From Alisma plantago-aquatica (taxonomy: Eukaryota > Streptophyta > Magnoliopsida > Alismatales > Alismataceae): 64,000 nt of DNA. Below the pieces are notes generated by a model. The model did no database searches. It saw only the letters and a list, made by a program, of their open reading frames with translations, and had not been told where the DNA came from. Shown here in pieces: positions 1 to 12,959 of the stretch (the first letter of the stretch is position 1; each line of letters begins with the position of its first letter). The DNA lies in the NCBI GenBank assembly GCA_963693085.1, contig OY856411.1:1347551550-1347615549 (forward strand), given 5' to 3'. Both the position numbers and the translations under genes were made by a program.

Positions 1-564
1 AAAACCATATAAAAACCTATCTCAAATTAATTAGGAGGTCAAACATGGTCCTAATGGGTTCAAATTTGAACCATATGCAAAATAGAGGGTCTAAAACATT
101 CCCATACCATTAGATTTCGTGGTTGTACCCATTTTAGGCCTAATATTGAAAAACCATCATGTACACTTAAATGACCATGATTAGTGTAAATAAAGCCATT
201 AATTTCTCAAATAAGCATTCCAAGATATGAAAATGTGCACTGAACATAATTTCTTTTCAATTGACAGGATGGAGGCCATTTAAGCAATCAATTAAACATG
301 TAATTCACTAATTATCATATGAGAGATGAAAATTGTCATAAAAGCATTTATTCTTATTTTCTTAAATAAAACATCATAGATTTATATGAAAATATTTTCT
401 TTAAATAAAACAAGGATAGGAGAGCAATTGGACATAATAAAATGGATTTGCAAAACTAACATGGGCAATTTGCATTTAAGTCCTCAACAATTATCTTATT
501 AGAAAAAGAGCATGCAGAAAATAAAATGTTTTGAAAATTTGCATAATAAGATTGGGGTGTTACA
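1..564 (-). repeat. 3' LTR (partial) of the minus-strand gypsy-type element
   Basis: This matches 3704-4269 base for base over long runs, for example the shared block around 150-300 and 3860-4000. It ends in TGTTACA at 558-564. The remainder of this LTR lies before the window. Confidence 0.75.
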
Positions 565-2888
565 ATACTACCCACCTTAAATAAATTTCATCCTCAAAAT
601 TTCCTAGAGTTTCTACCCACCTTAAGGGTTTCACATAAACTTGCAAATTTTCCATACAATTTTCATTATAAAAGAGGCATACATAAACAAAGCATTATTA
701 TTCAACATAAATTACTTAGCTACCCTTCCTAAGTCTCATACTTACTCCTTAACATTACACCTAACTCATTACACTTAGGGAATCTATCTCTCACTTACCG
801 TGACTACATCTTCATAGTTGTCTAACCTCAGGTCATATAGCCTTCATCTCTTTATATGTGGTGATCAAGCACATATTTAGAAATGCTAGATCTTTTTATG
901 ATATATCTCACCAACTTATTTGCATATGTGTCCCATACCACACACACAATTAAGAATGCAAGACACATAAAAAGTCACATTAAATGACATTTTCCTCAAA
1001 TCTCAATTGGGTGGCCCTTACCATTGAGACAAGGAGAAACATGTCATCATCTAGGGTTTGGTTTCAACTACATGAGCATGCTAACATGTACTTTTCTAAT
1101 GAGGTGAGGGCTCGAGTCATCTTTAGGGTTCTCTAGACCTACTAGAATACATAATCATGTTCTCTATTTCTATTTCTTCATCCTAGGGTGACTTGCATGA
1201 ATCCTTGTTGTTTCCTTAGTGGCCATCTATTTCTTGCTCTGATACACCCCTCCCTAGGGTTTCATACGTAACCAATGGAAGCACAGCCTAATCCCCAACA
1301 TTATCCATAATGTGGGGTACTTGGCATATCAGGGAGGGTTGTCACATACATGATCTCATATCAAGAAATAAACAACACTTGGAATTCATAGAAGCATAGA
1401 GTCATACATGAGTTCTTGGAAAGAAAACTACATCATGGTTCTAAAGCTACACATATTCTAGATAACATATGAAAGATAGGATCTCCATAGATGGACGTCC
1501 CACCAGGCAACAACTTCTAAGGTCTTGGATCCTTGGAATCTTCTCAAGATGTCTCCTTCCCTTTAGCTTCAACGTCAGTGGACATCTCGTCCCCAACCAT
1601 GCAAAGGAAAAACAAACATGGTAAGCAAGTGGCATTGGCATGTTATAAAGCATAAAAATAACATATACAGATGATTTGACGTAAACATGAACATGCATTA
1701 ACATTAATCATTTCTTGGCATCTTTTACATAAAGAACTTGACCAGAAGTATATGCTCCTCTCTTAATGCCCCATAAGGAGACCATAATGCTCAGAAAGCC
1801 CATAATTGCTCGGAAAGCCCATAATGCTTGGAAAGCCTGTAAAAAGGTGCATATAAATCTAAATCAAATTCCCTTAACCATGATCTTTCTTAGACATAAT
1901 TATCTTCTTAATGACTTAGACTTGATCTTAATGGGATTTCTCCCTCTTGAACATAGTTGGGATTTGTCCCCATGAAACATAATGGGATTTCTCCCTCTTA
2001 AGCATGGATGCGAATCTCTTCCCTCTAAACCATGGTTTCATGTATCTTAATCATAATTCATAACATTAATTTGGTTTCTATACTTAGACTTAGATTATGA
2101 CAATCAACATCCAATAATCATATATATTGAAGAAAACATGTACTTTTCATGACTTTAGTATACATTGCATAAACATAGCATAATCATCCAATAAATCAAG
2201 TTTACTATGCCAAGGGAATGGCCCGCTTACCTTGAAAAAAAGCACATAAGTCAAACCTGGTTTGACTGATTGGATCATCTTAATCACCTGAAATTAGCAT
2301 ATATGTCCTTCATTATACAACATTAAATCCTAATTTGTTCATATAAATATTGAGATGTGAAAATAGCAAAATCAGTCAATAAAAACTAGAAAATCGGATT
2401 CCTCATTGAAAATCCTTCCCAAAATATATTTATATTTTTCTGAGGTCGTATGCAAAAGTTATGAATTTTGCACTCTGGACCAATCAGAAATTAGGAAACC
2501 ATAGTGTGACATCATTTAAATCTGTGATTATTTCAATGTAAATAAAAGATGAAATACCGGAAAAACCCTAGCGCGCGACACATGAATTAAACAAGTGGGG
2601 GTAAAATTGTCATTTGGGCATGCAAACCACTCGCGGCAGATGAAACAATTGTGTGCGTGAAATCTCAAAAAAACCCATGATCATACAATTAGAATGGAAT
2701 GGGCAATATGGTCATTTACTGACCCGCCACCATTTTCTCATATCCATGGTGAGAGCAGAACCTGGAGAGGGGTTCTCTGACTACATATGGGGATTCGAGG
2801 ACAATCCAGAAAAATGCAGAGCTCAGGGTCCTACCTCAGGCTCTGATGAACTCACTGAGCCAAAACTCGGCTTCTGGGGCATGTTGTG
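565..2888. other. Non-coding interior of the minus-strand LTR element
   Basis: No long open reading frame and no retrotransposon protein motif were recognised on either strand. The left edge carries the polypurine-like block expected next to the 3' LTR. The rest is AT-rich, ordinary-looking sequence. Confidence 0.55.
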
Positions 2889-2892
2889 GCCT

Positions 2893-2900
2893 TGATACCA
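2893..2900 (-). other. Possible primer binding site (tRNA-iMet type)
   Basis: The minus strand reads TGGTATCA followed by AGGCC, matching the first eight bases of the common plant initiator-Met primer site. It would sit immediately inside the 5' LTR. The preceding minus-strand bases end in GAC rather than CA, so the LTR border is not exact. Confidence 0.45.
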
Positions 2901-4269
2901 GTCGGAGGGACTCGTCAAACAAGGGAAAGGTCGGAGACCAAGAGTTGAGGTTCCGAAGGTGGAAAGGTATCCAAAAGCATCCGAAAATAACCGCCAAGGC
3001 GCGGCGAGGCGATAGGTGAAGATATCACGGTCAGAGGTACACTGAAGCGGTGAGACACAGAGGTGTCGGTGAGGGCCTTGCGGAGGTCCTATAGGGTACA
3101 ACAATCGAGGGTATGAAGAGCCAAAACAATGATACAGAAAGCAAGTATGGAGTTCGAGGGTGCTCACTATAAGAGCAATTGATCTGAGATGGCGTAGGGC
3201 ACTGGGGTGAAGCTTGGGTCGTCGGAGAAGAAGGAGGGACAGGTCCAGGGGCTCGAGGCCGTTAGAGGAGAAATTGAATCCGGGGGAGAGTTTCTTGGGG
3301 GCCGGCGGTGCCTTAGAAGTTATTTGGTGGCTGCGAAGGAAGCTAGGAGGCCGTCTGCGCATCGATGGTGGAGGGGAGGTGATGCCCTATATTGGGCGTT
3401 TCTTGTATAGTGTGCGAGAGAGGGTCTTCTAGGGGTCATTAGGTTCAGGGGAGAGAGTCGATCGCTTTTGAGAAGGAATCAGATGAAATAGGTGAGAGAT
3501 GAGGCAGAACAGACCATTGAAGATTGCTCTGTGAAAAATGGCTCTGACCCGCAAGGAAAACGGCGGAAGAAGAGAACAAGAACGGCGTTGCATCTTGATC
3601 CAACTGTTGTTGTGCTTGCGCGTGAGAAAAGTAACACGTGCAGATCTAATGTGCGAACTATAGGGAAATAAATGACATGAAATAAATCTTGGTTAATAGT
3701 GTAGCAAAACCATATACAAAACTCTCTCTAATTAATTGGGAGGTCAAACATGGTCTTAATAGGTTCAAATTTGAACCATAGGCAAAATAGAGGGTCTAGA
3801 ACATTCCCATGACATTATATTTCATTGTTGTCCCAATTTTAGGCCTAATATAGAAAAACCATCATGTACACTTAAATGACCATGATTAGTGTAAATAAAG
3901 CCATTAATTTCTCAAATAAGCATTCCAAGATATGAAAATGTGCACTCAACATTATTTCTTTTCAATTGACAAGATGGAGGCCATTTAAGAAAGCAATTAA
4001 ACATGTAATTCACTAATTATCATATGAGAGAGAAAATTTGTCATAAAAGCATTTATTCTTATTTTCTTAAACAAAACAACATAGATTTATATGAAAAGAT
4101 TTTCTTTAAATAAAACAAGGATATGAGAGCAATTTGACATAATAAAATGGATTTGCAAAACTAACATGCGCAATTTGCATTTAAGTCCTCAACAATTATC
4201 TTATTAGAAAAAGAGCATGGAGAGAATAAAATGTTTTGAAAAATTCCATAATAAGATATGGGTGTTACA
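2901..4269 (-). repeat. 5' LTR of the minus-strand gypsy-type element
   Basis: The part at 3704-4269 is confirmed by its repeat at 1-564. The extension down to about 2901 is inferred from the primer site position, because the partner LTR is cut off by the window edge. The stretch 2900-3650 is more GC-rich than its neighbours. The ORFs of up to 179 codons in it run across the LTR/primer-site boundary and are not taken as genes. Confidence 0.55.
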
Positions 4270-5100
4270 TCATGAGTCAACCATTTCGCACCCAAACTCA
4301 GCCAAATCTCTGTCAAAAACAACAATTCTAGGGTTTTTTTAACAAACTGATACCGACATTAAAGCAAATCAAATGTTTCAAATTACGAGTCGAATGACTC
4401 ACGCCCAGATTTAGTAAACAGTCGAATTAAGAAGGTCATTATTGCATTCGAACCTTGGTCAAAGAAAATCAAGCATCCGCCCAGATCCACTCTCATGAGT
4501 CAACCATTTTAGATTACTAGTTGACCGTTTCACACCCAGGTCCAGTCAAAATTCGACAAAAGAAGGCTATTATAGCAATCAAACTCTGGTCAAAGCAGAT
4601 CCAATGACCACCACCACAACAAAGCCTCATTTTTTGGGTCTTACCCCTTCTTTCTCCCTATAAAAGGAGGAAGGACTCCAAAGAAAAGGGTATATCCTAT
4701 TATCTAGTTTTTTTTGTCATTCTTTACATTATTTCTGAGTAGTTCCCTTTTGCGGCATGGGGACTAGCCCCATAGCATGTTCTTATTTCATGTAATCAAC
4801 TCCTTTGTTTCAACGAAATAATGATTTCCTTCCATTTTTTCTTTGATCATTGGATGAATTGATATAATCTTGTGGGGGTGATGTGATCTCATATCCCCAC
4901 AAGAATGAACCCATAATCCCTTCATTGTGATTGTTATCTTTTTATCCATATGATCTCATACTTGTTTTATAATGATTATATTCTTATGGGTATGCCAAGA
5001 TCTCAGGCCCTTACAAGAATGAACTCATGATCTTTTGATGCAAGCGCCTAATTTAGATTATGATCCTTCTACCCATTTGACTTATTTTTTATAACATATG
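4270..5100 (+). mobile_element. Probable LTR remnant
   Basis: This has an LTR-like layout: internal repeats, then TATAAAAGG at 4659-4667, then a T-rich, poly(A)-site-like region near 4790-4830. No partner LTR, TSD or coding domain was found, so this is only a suggestion. Confidence 0.3.
4271..4620. repeat. Three imperfect ~115-bp tandem repeats
   Basis: The units share 'gagtc(a/g)acc/aatg', 'cacccag(a/g)t', 'aagaaggtcattattgca' and 'ctggtcaaag'-type blocks. They lie just upstream of the TATA-like motif at 4659, as enhancer-like repeats often do in LTRs. Confidence 0.5.
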
Positions 5101-7060
5101 GTGACATGATCACCTAAGCCATGGGTTCAAACGTCGGATAGGAATCACAAGTCTCTGGATGAGATTTCAGAAAGTAACATGTTGGATGGTTGGACGTGGA
5201 TCTACAAATGCTAGGATCTATGGGTCTACAAAAAGTTTTTCCCTTATGAGATTTGTCCAAAAGGACACAAATCCACATGGCTTGATTTTTTATTGAAACT
5301 TAGGAGTTGATTCGTTGAGTAAAAGCATGACTACTGGTGGTGATCCCCCAGACCCCCAATGCCTTTATCATTTGATCTTAAAGATTTTATTCCTTCACCT
5401 TTTTCTTTTGTTCTTAGTATAATCAAATTCTCAACAAATTGGATTTTCCTTCTTGTTCTTGCGATTGATTTTTATTTTAAACCATCTTTTTCTACTGTCA
5501 CTTGTATAGATACCTACTACTAGAAGGTTGACTCATTGCTTGCAACTAGTTGACTTCCTCTTTAGAAGGAACGAGAGAAGTCTTTGGATAAAAATTGTTG
5601 CTTGTACAACCTACTTTTTCAAAGTAGTACATTGTTTAGCCTAGTTACCAATATGCTTTCATATCATCGATATATGATACCAAATGATAAGTATTGTCTT
5701 TGGATATTCACTTTGTAGTGGTAAGCCTGCTTTTGTAGAGCATTATTCACTATGATGATCATGACTTTTCCAACTGGGAATCCCACTTCTATAGTAGTTA
5801 CTATTCCATTACAAACTTAAGGTGATCATTCATAAACATTGAATGGTTTCTATAATTTTTAACCATAGTTTCACAATAATTAACATTCCATTGCAAATTT
5901 ATGGTGATCTATCATAAATAAAGTTAAGCTTTTCAGTTATCAAAATATGTGGCAAAGACTTTATTAAAGTTTGATATGAACATGCACAAAGTTAAAATTG
6001 GGCTACTTCCAGGTCCTAAAGAATGTGAGTTTAGCCCCTCATGCTCAACAAAGATCAAAATAAGGGAGGAAGGCAAAGCAAGTAATAAAAACTCCTGAAA
6101 GGTGGCTCTTGACTCTTTGTCTCCTTCTTAAACTATGGTTCCTCTAAGGACAACCGATGGGATGGTCTCCATATGAGATGCCTCTAATAAGATTCTTACG
6201 TGTAGTCAAGATTTCTCCAAGTGGCCTCCGTCCTTTAGTTTATATAGGGAGAATTAAGACACCACTTGGTTTTGGATCATCAAATATACCTTGTCTTGAT
6301 CAAGGTAGACAAATAAATAATGGTGCCATTGACTCGCCTTCTTTATCACACTTTATGGTTTGAGTTTTAGGTGCCACCGACTTGGGTTGGGGGTACCAAG
6401 ATGCATTTTTATGTTTCCCTCCTTCTTCATGATTCTTCTTTGTCAATTTTTTACATCTCATGTCGGTGCCACTGATATAATTTGGTGGTACCAACTTTGC
6501 TCTGTTGTGACTCTGTCACAACCTCCATTTCATACACAATCCAGACGTAATGGAATCTTTTTCATACATAGGTGATCATGAAAAAAAGCATGGCAAGTTA
6601 CTATTCAATAAGCAAAATTTGTAGAAATTAAAAAACATCCACTTGTAGTGTCTTAGTGCATGCATCAAAAAAAATATTGAATGTCCAATGACCTAAGAAC
6701 ATGACAGGAAACCTGACATAAGCATGAACATAAAGATAAACTAGAGGGACACTCTAGAATGGCACCCCTACCAGAATAGGATCTATAAGCTTTGAAAACA
6801 CACCTCCTACCACTACTGACATTGCAACTTTTGTTGGCTATGTCCATCACCTATGTACATCCGAACATAACCATGAATTTTACAAACAAATTATAAGTGA
6901 TTGGGTTTCATGACTTTAAACATAACTTAACATGAAGCTTAAAACTGATGTGAGCATGCATAAGCAACAATAATGGCTTTAAGATGCATTTTTACTTAAT
7001 TAAACATACTTATTAAGACACATAAGAAATGAAGCTTATCTGATATGATCTCACTAAGTA
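5101..7060. other. Intergenic, no gene seen
   Basis: AT-rich sequence in which the longest open frames are about 70 codons and none resembles a known protein. No LTR pair or terminal inverted repeat was recognised. Confidence 0.5.
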
Positions 7061-7209
7061 CACGCATCGTGTGTAGGCTCAGGCTTGAACCCAAAAATAT
7101 TAACATCACTAAGCACGCTCAAGGTGTTCAGGCTTGGGCTTGAACCTGAAAACATAAACATCATTAGACACACTCAAGGTGTGCAAGCTTGGGCTTCAAC
7201 CCATAAACT
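7061..7209. repeat. Three ~54-bp tandem repeats
   Basis: Units begin at 7061, 7114 and 7169 with cac(g/a)c, and each carries a '(g/c)aggcttg(a/g)gcttgaac'-type core and an 'acat(a)aacatca' tail. The third unit is partial. Confidence 0.65.
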
Positions 7210-7933
7210 AAAGGGGCTCATGAGGCACCAACCTTCAATAACATGTTCATGATATAGGGCCTAATTAGTAATTCTTATTTGAATATGATATTATCTTACT
7301 TAGGGTTTACACCCACACTTGTATTACTTAAACATGAAGATGTATAATCCTCAGCATATTTGATCTTAACACATAAACATGTACTTATGAAAGCTTAACA
7401 AGATATGTATATAATTTATACATCTTAAATGATTAAAGTGCTCAAATGGGAGCATGTATACTAATAACTTCAAACATTATAATGCAATCAAAACTTGATT
7501 ATGCAAAATATTGAAATCCAAGGCATGGACCACTTACCAAATTTCGGTAAGAATAATTGCCCCTAGAATCTCCTGATCTCACCCCCTTTATTTATTCTAT
7601 CATTATAACCCATAATCGTAATTAATACCTCTTCAACCCTAAGTAGACCAAATCATAAAATCCAAGAAACTAAAGTCAGAATAAGGACTTAGACCTAGCC
7701 CACTGGTTAGATATCAAAAGAATCTATCAAAAACCAAATATAACTTGACCTAATTGGACATACCAATAAAAAGATATGAATTATCTCCCATTGGACAATC
7801 AAGACTTAGATAATTCATTTTATCTTATTCTTTATGTGATAACAAAAATTAAAATTACTAATCACCCATCACATAAAAACCTGGACATCAAGCATGATAG
7901 GGGCTACTAAATAAAGCAACTACATCAAATACA
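7210..7933. other. Intergenic, no gene seen
   Basis: AT-rich and without a recognisable coding region. It ends at the 5-bp target site (tgcat, 7934-7938) of the solo LTR. Confidence 0.5.
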
Positions 7934-7938
7934 TGCAT

Positions 7939-9290
7939 TGTTGACCTAAGTGTTATACATTTTCCATATTTTGATTATGACTTAACCATTCCATTCCTAT
8001 GTATCTAATATGTCTATTTGAGATTAATTTTAGGTAAGGTACATGAAAAGAATGAATTCAAACTAACCCAAGCTTGATGAAAAACAAGCCAAAATCAAGG
8101 CAAGGGCACTTTTTTGAAAAAGGCCTCAAATCACTTAGGAAAGTTTTGTAAATCACTTGTATTGATGCTATGACTTGTAACTAACATGCGAAAAATATAA
8201 AATGCACTTAAATCAAATATTTAAGCACTTCTATGACACTTATCAAAATCCATCACATACAATTTTATCGAATGAGTTTCCTTCACATGAAATTCGACTG
8301 ACAAATGTGTGGGTATTAATAACTGCCAAGGTAGACCGAGTTTGTCCTGATGACAACTCGAGTGACACCCTACATAGGGAAAATAATTATAAGTCGTCGG
8401 TCGAGTTTCATCTAGGATAAACTCAAACGACAACTCAAAATTACTTTGTCGTGTAGTGCTAGTAGTTGAATTACCTTTATGAAAAACTCTACCTACAACA
8501 CTATACATAATATGTAGAAATAGTGTTTTCAATCATTGGAGTGTTACAAAACTCAAAAGAATATCCGTTGCAACACCCTAAATGGCTAGAATTCATTTCT
8601 AATTGCATCTACTTCTAGTAGACACTCCCAACTATAAATAGGGGCCCTTGAACTTCATTCCAAGTTTGCCTTCTTATGCTCCTAGCTATAGCTTAGTGGT
8701 TTTGTCTACTAAAGAGCTCATATCTCTCTCAAGCTTGCTATAGATCTACATCAATCTGAGTGAGATAGGTTTATTGTGAGAGAGATTCTCCATTGTACAT
8801 CTTGTGAAGCTCTTAAATTCCCTTTCCTTATCCCCTTTCTTAAAGAAAAGATTGTGAAAGCTTTTCCTTGGTGAAGGTGAAGTTGAAGGCTAAAGATCAG
8901 AGAGAAGAGTGGGTCATTCCTTCAAGGCAGAAAGATTTTTTGCAAGATTAGATCTCCTTAGTGAAGGCAGCTAGCTTGTTGCAAAAGTGGGTAAGTCCTT
9001 GTGAAGGGAGAAGACTCTTGCTCTAGGATGGGTAAGTCTTTGTAAGGTTATTTGCTCCTTTGATCCTTAAAAGGAAAGCTAGATACCATTGACCTTGGAA
9101 CACAGTGGTCATATTATATCTCTTATAATGGAATCTAAGAAGTGTGCAATCGTTGCAAATCCTAGAGATTGTCCCCTCTACTCCAGGTAGTGGATGCACA
9201 TCTCCTATTTTAGAGTTTTGAACCACTATACATAGGTTGTATACTTGTGCTTATTCAATCTCTCTCATCCTTGCTATGTATGCTTGGTTT
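7939..9290 (+). mobile_element. Solo LTR (outermost nest level), left part
   Basis: It begins TGTTGACC and is clearly related to, but diverged from, the copia LTRs at 9291 and 15638: both share 'tgacttaaccattccattcc' near the start and TATAAATAG in the middle. The left flank 7934-7938 is tgcat. The remaining ~113 bp lie at 38905-39017, followed by the matching tgcat at 39018-39022. The copia element inserted into this LTR and split it. Adding both parts gives about 1465 bp, the same size as the copia LTRs, so this is a complete solo LTR of a sister family. Confidence 0.85.
8633..8641 (+). promoter_or_regulatory. TATA box of the solo LTR
   Basis: TATAAATAG lies at the same relative place as in the two copia LTRs, followed by the shared 'cttcattccaag' block. 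Confidence 0.6.
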
Positions 9291-10764
9291 TTTTGACTTG
9301 AGAGTTATAGATTTCCCATATTTTATTAATGACTTAACCATTCCATTCCTATGTATCTAATATGTTTGTTCAATATTGATTTCAGGCTTTAGGAACATGA
9401 AAATGATCAAATTACACAAGCCCTAACTTGTTCTAGTTCAAGTCAAAAGCAATGCAAGTGCGTGTTTCATGAAATCACTCTAAATGACCTTAGATGATTT
9501 TCGTAATCACTTGTATTGATGATACCACTTGTAACTAAGATGAGAAGAAAATTAGGGGCACTTATTTCCAACGTTTGGCCAGTCAAAAGTTGATTTAGAA
9601 AGTTTATCACAGGATGTTTATCAGTCGAGTTGGAAACTCAATCGATCCGTGATCGGTTTTATGAAGATGACCAATTGGTCGAGTTGCACACTCACAGAAC
9701 TTGACCGATCGATCAACTAAGAAAAATTGATTTTGAAATCATCGGTCAAGTTTCCCAAAACAAACTCGGCTGATAGTTTGAAAATTGACAATGTCACTTA
9801 GTGGATCGATCGAATTATCTTTATTGAAACCCGACCAAATGTACAGTATGGAAAACATGGAAATAGTGATTAAAACCATTGGAGAGTTGTTTTGAGCGAG
9901 AATAGATTTGTTGAAACTTGGAAAACAGCTATATTTCACCCTTAAGTGATCCCACACTCAAGGGACTATCCCAGCTATAAATAGGACCCCTTAGAGTTCA
10001 TTCCAAGTTTTCTCATTCATTCTATTCTAAGTCCTTGCTATATTTGAGTGTATTGAAACTCCTTGAGCCCCTTTCTCTCTCTCTCATTTACAAAGCATTT
10101 CATGATTATGAGTGAGTTAGGCCAGTTGTAAGAGAGCTACCTTCATGTTCTTATAAAGCTCTCAGTCCATTCCATCTTCCCTACTCCCTTTCTCAAAGAA
10201 GAAAAGGTTAAAGCAAGCTACACTGAGTGAAGGTGAAGTTGTTGTTGTTCTTCTTCAAGGTTGAAGAAGAGGTAAAGATCTTCTCCAGGTGAAGGATAAG
10301 GGTAAGGCCAAGATTCAAGAAGAGTGGGCAAGTTCCTTCAAGGCCAAAGACTTGATGCAAGTGTGGGTAAGACCTTGTTGAAGTTTGAAGACATCTTGAT
10401 CAAGTGGGTAAGTCCTTGTGTAGGTGGTATACTCTTGTCTTGAATAGGTAAGTCCTTGGATGTATGGTGGTATCCTTGTATCTCTTATGAATGAATACAA
10501 GTATACATGGATTGCAAAGTTCTAGAGATTGACCTCTCTAGGTAGTGGATTGACTCTCTCCTAGTTTGGAGAGTGGAACCGCTCTAAACCACCTTGTTTA
10601 AGTGCATGTTTCCATTTCTCTCATCCTTGCTATGCTTTCTTAGTTAGGACTTCAAACTACTCTTAAGTTATTGGTTTTGATTGATATAATTTGAAGGTCT
10701 AACTTATCTTGTGAGAATTTTGAAGCTCTATTCACCCCTCCCCTCTAGAGCCCTAGATCCAACA
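9291..10764 (+). repeat. 5' LTR of the copia element
   Basis: 1474 bp, ending in CCAACA. The start reads TTTTGACTTG where the 3' LTR reads TGTTGACTTG, so the terminal TG is mutated. Repeated (g)atcg(a/g)tcgagtt / aactcgacc motifs occur at 9620-9840 in the U3 region. R and U5 probably follow the TATA box. Confidence 0.9.
9976..9984 (+). promoter_or_regulatory. TATA box of the copia 5' LTR
   Basis: TATAAATAG, present at the same LTR position in the 3' LTR (38119-38127). Confidence 0.7.
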
Positions 10765-10766
10765 AG

Positions 10767-10778
10767 TGGCATTAGAGC
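10767..10778 (+). other. Copia primer binding site
   Basis: TGGCATTAGAGC lies two bases inside the 5' LTR. It differs at two positions from TGGTATCAGAGC, the plant initiator-Met primer site. Confidence 0.8.
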
Positions 10779-10816
10779 TAAGGATCTTCTCTAAAAATCT
10801 CCCACAAGATGAGAAG

Positions 10817-12760
10817 ATGGGCGACAACCTACTTGGTTCACTCAACCTAGAGGGAGGCTTCTCCATGCATCCTATGGTCTTCAATGACACCAACTTCTTC
10901 TATTAGAAGAGGTGTATGCAGTTCTACATTGAAGGGATGAACTTTGATACGTGGAAGGTGATGGTCACACCATACAAGGAGCGAACCGGAGCTGTTTCAA
11001 CATAGAAGAAGCCACATTAAAATAAGCCTATCTCAATGCCAAATCCATAAGCATCCTCTATGTAGCCCTTACCCCAATGGATAGAAACAAGCATATCAAT
11101 AAGAGTTGATTTTACGTTGTCCATTTGAAAGAGTGAAGACATGGGTTGCATTCAACAAAAAATAAGTCAACAACACCTTCATCTCACAACTTGAGCCAAA
11201 GAACGTTAAAGAAGCTCTTTGGGTTGATGAATAGATCCCGATAATGCAAGAAGAGTTGGAGCAATTTGAAAAGAACAAAGTATGGACCCTAGTGCCAAGA
11301 CCAAGTGATAGAAAGTTTATTGTCACCAAGTGGGTCTATCGCAACAAGCTAGATGAAAGTGGCAAAGTGGTAAGGAACAAAACAAGGTTAGTGGCTCAAG
11401 GCTACAATCAACAGGAAGGTATAGATTTTGATGAAACATATGCACCTATAGATAGACTTGAGTCCATTTTTATGTTGCTTGCTTTTGCCAATTATAAAAA
11501 CTTTTTTCTTTATCAAATGGACGTTAAAAGTGTGTTTTTGAATGGTACAATTAAGGAGGAAGTATATGTTATACAACCCCCAGGCTTTGAACATGATAGC
11601 TTACCCAACCATGTTTATTTGTTGCAAAAAGCTCTCTATGGACTCAAACAAGCACCTAGAGCTTGGTATGAGAAATTAAAGAACTTTTCATGGGTATATC
11701 ATGGGCAAAGTAGATTCTACTTTATTTCTAAAGCACACTTCTAACAATTTTCTTATCATTCAAATATATGTTGACGATATCATTTTTGGCAGAACTAACC
11801 TTGATCTTTGAAAAGAATTTAGTGATCTTATGTAGAGTGAATTTGAGATGAGTATGATGGGTTAGCTCACATTTTTCCTTGGCTTTAAAATCAAACAAAC
11901 TAAATATTGGAACTTCATCAACCAAGTCAAGTACACAAGTGAACTACTTAAGGACTTTGGGATGGAGAACACCAAGCCGATGGACACACCCATGTCAAAC
12001 ACCGCCAAACTTGATAAAGATGAAGAAGGTAGATGAGAAGCTCTATAGAGGTATGATTGGAAGTTTACTTTACTTGACTGCCTCTAGACCTGATATAATG
12101 TTTAGTGTTGGCTTGTATGCTAGCTTTCAATTAAATCTTACGAAATCTCATCTTATAGCCGTTAAGAGGATTTTAAGGTACTTAGAAAAAAACTCTAAAT
12201 TTTAGTCTATGGTATCCAAAATCAAGGGACTTTACTCTTACAACTTATAGTGATGCGGGTTACATGAGATGCTTGATTGATAGAAAGTGCACAAGTGGCA
12301 CTTGCATTCTCCTAGGACCATGCTTGGTGTTTTGGTTCTCCAAGAAATAGAGCACAGTGCCGTTATCAACCACTGAGGCTGAATACATTGCAGCCGAGAG
12401 TTGTTGTGCCCAGGTCCTATGGATGAAGTAAATGCTCCAAGACTTCAACATTCATTTTGATGCCTCTCCTATCTATAGTGATAATAGTAGTGCAATTAAC
12501 TTGTCATATAATAATATATTTCTTAGTAGAGCTAAGCATATAGAGGTTCACCATCATTTTTTTGTGATAACATTGCCAAAAAGGATATTTATATCATGCA
12601 CGTGGACATGGAAAATCAATTGGCGGACATTTTCACTAAACGTCTAGCTAGAGAGCAATTTAACTTTTTTAGATCTAAGCTGCTCATAACTTCTTTAAAT
12701 GAATCTAATATCCCTTCTAGCAAGTTGTCATCTATCCAATATGCTTTGCCTATGTTTTGA
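10817..12760 (+). pseudogene. Degenerate copia gag-pol (gag start fused to RT-RNase H by deletion)
   Basis: The ATG at 10817 opens a copia gag N-terminus (VFNDTNFFY, then a stop where Trp is expected, then a TWKVM-type segment); gag-like sequence continues to about 11100. The next recognisable segment is the start of reverse transcriptase (SQLEPKNVKEAL near 11190), so most of gag plus protease and integrase is missing. An open 166-codon piece (11244-11744) carries KWVYRNKLDESG, ARLVAQGY-like and LYGLKQAPRAWYEKL motifs. YVDDIIFG follows at about 11767 after a frameshift. RNase H ends with NQLADIFTKRLAREQF near 12612 and a stop at 12758-12760. Several stops and frame changes make it non-functional. 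The enzyme would have copied the element RNA to DNA in cytoplasmic particles. Confidence 0.9.
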
Positions 12761-12959
12761 TCATCTTTTCTTGCTAATATGCTAAAATCAATTTTCATGT
12801 TCTTTTTGCCTTGTTTTTCTCTTTTTTTGGGTATTTTTCGCAAACACTTTTTTTATCACAAAATAGTACCCAATGATGAGTCATATGTGCCTAAGTATGT
12901 TTTAAATGCAAAATGAACTTGAAAAAAAAAATTAGCATTCTAATGGCTAGAAATAAAGA

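Larger units (their letters stand above)
1..4269 (-). mobile_element. Non-autonomous Ty3/gypsy-type LTR element, left LTR truncated by window
   Basis: Bases 1-564 and about 3704-4269 are near-identical direct repeats that both end in ...gtgttaca on the plus strand, so the minus strand reads TGTAACACCC, a common start for plant gypsy LTRs. Just inside the left copy the minus strand reads a 'gaggatgaaattta...aaggtgggtag' block, the usual 3' end and polypurine region of plant gypsy elements. This places the element on the minus strand. A possible tRNA-Met primer site lies at 2893-2900. No gag, protease, reverse transcriptase or integrase was recognised in the ~2.3-kb interior, so it resembles a large retrotransposon derivative moved by enzymes from elsewhere. 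The TSD cannot be tested because the left end is outside the window. Confidence 0.7.

Noticed and set aside
2823..3362. 179-codon minus-strand ORF
   Set aside because: It crosses the inferred LTR and primer-site boundary, and no domain was recognised.
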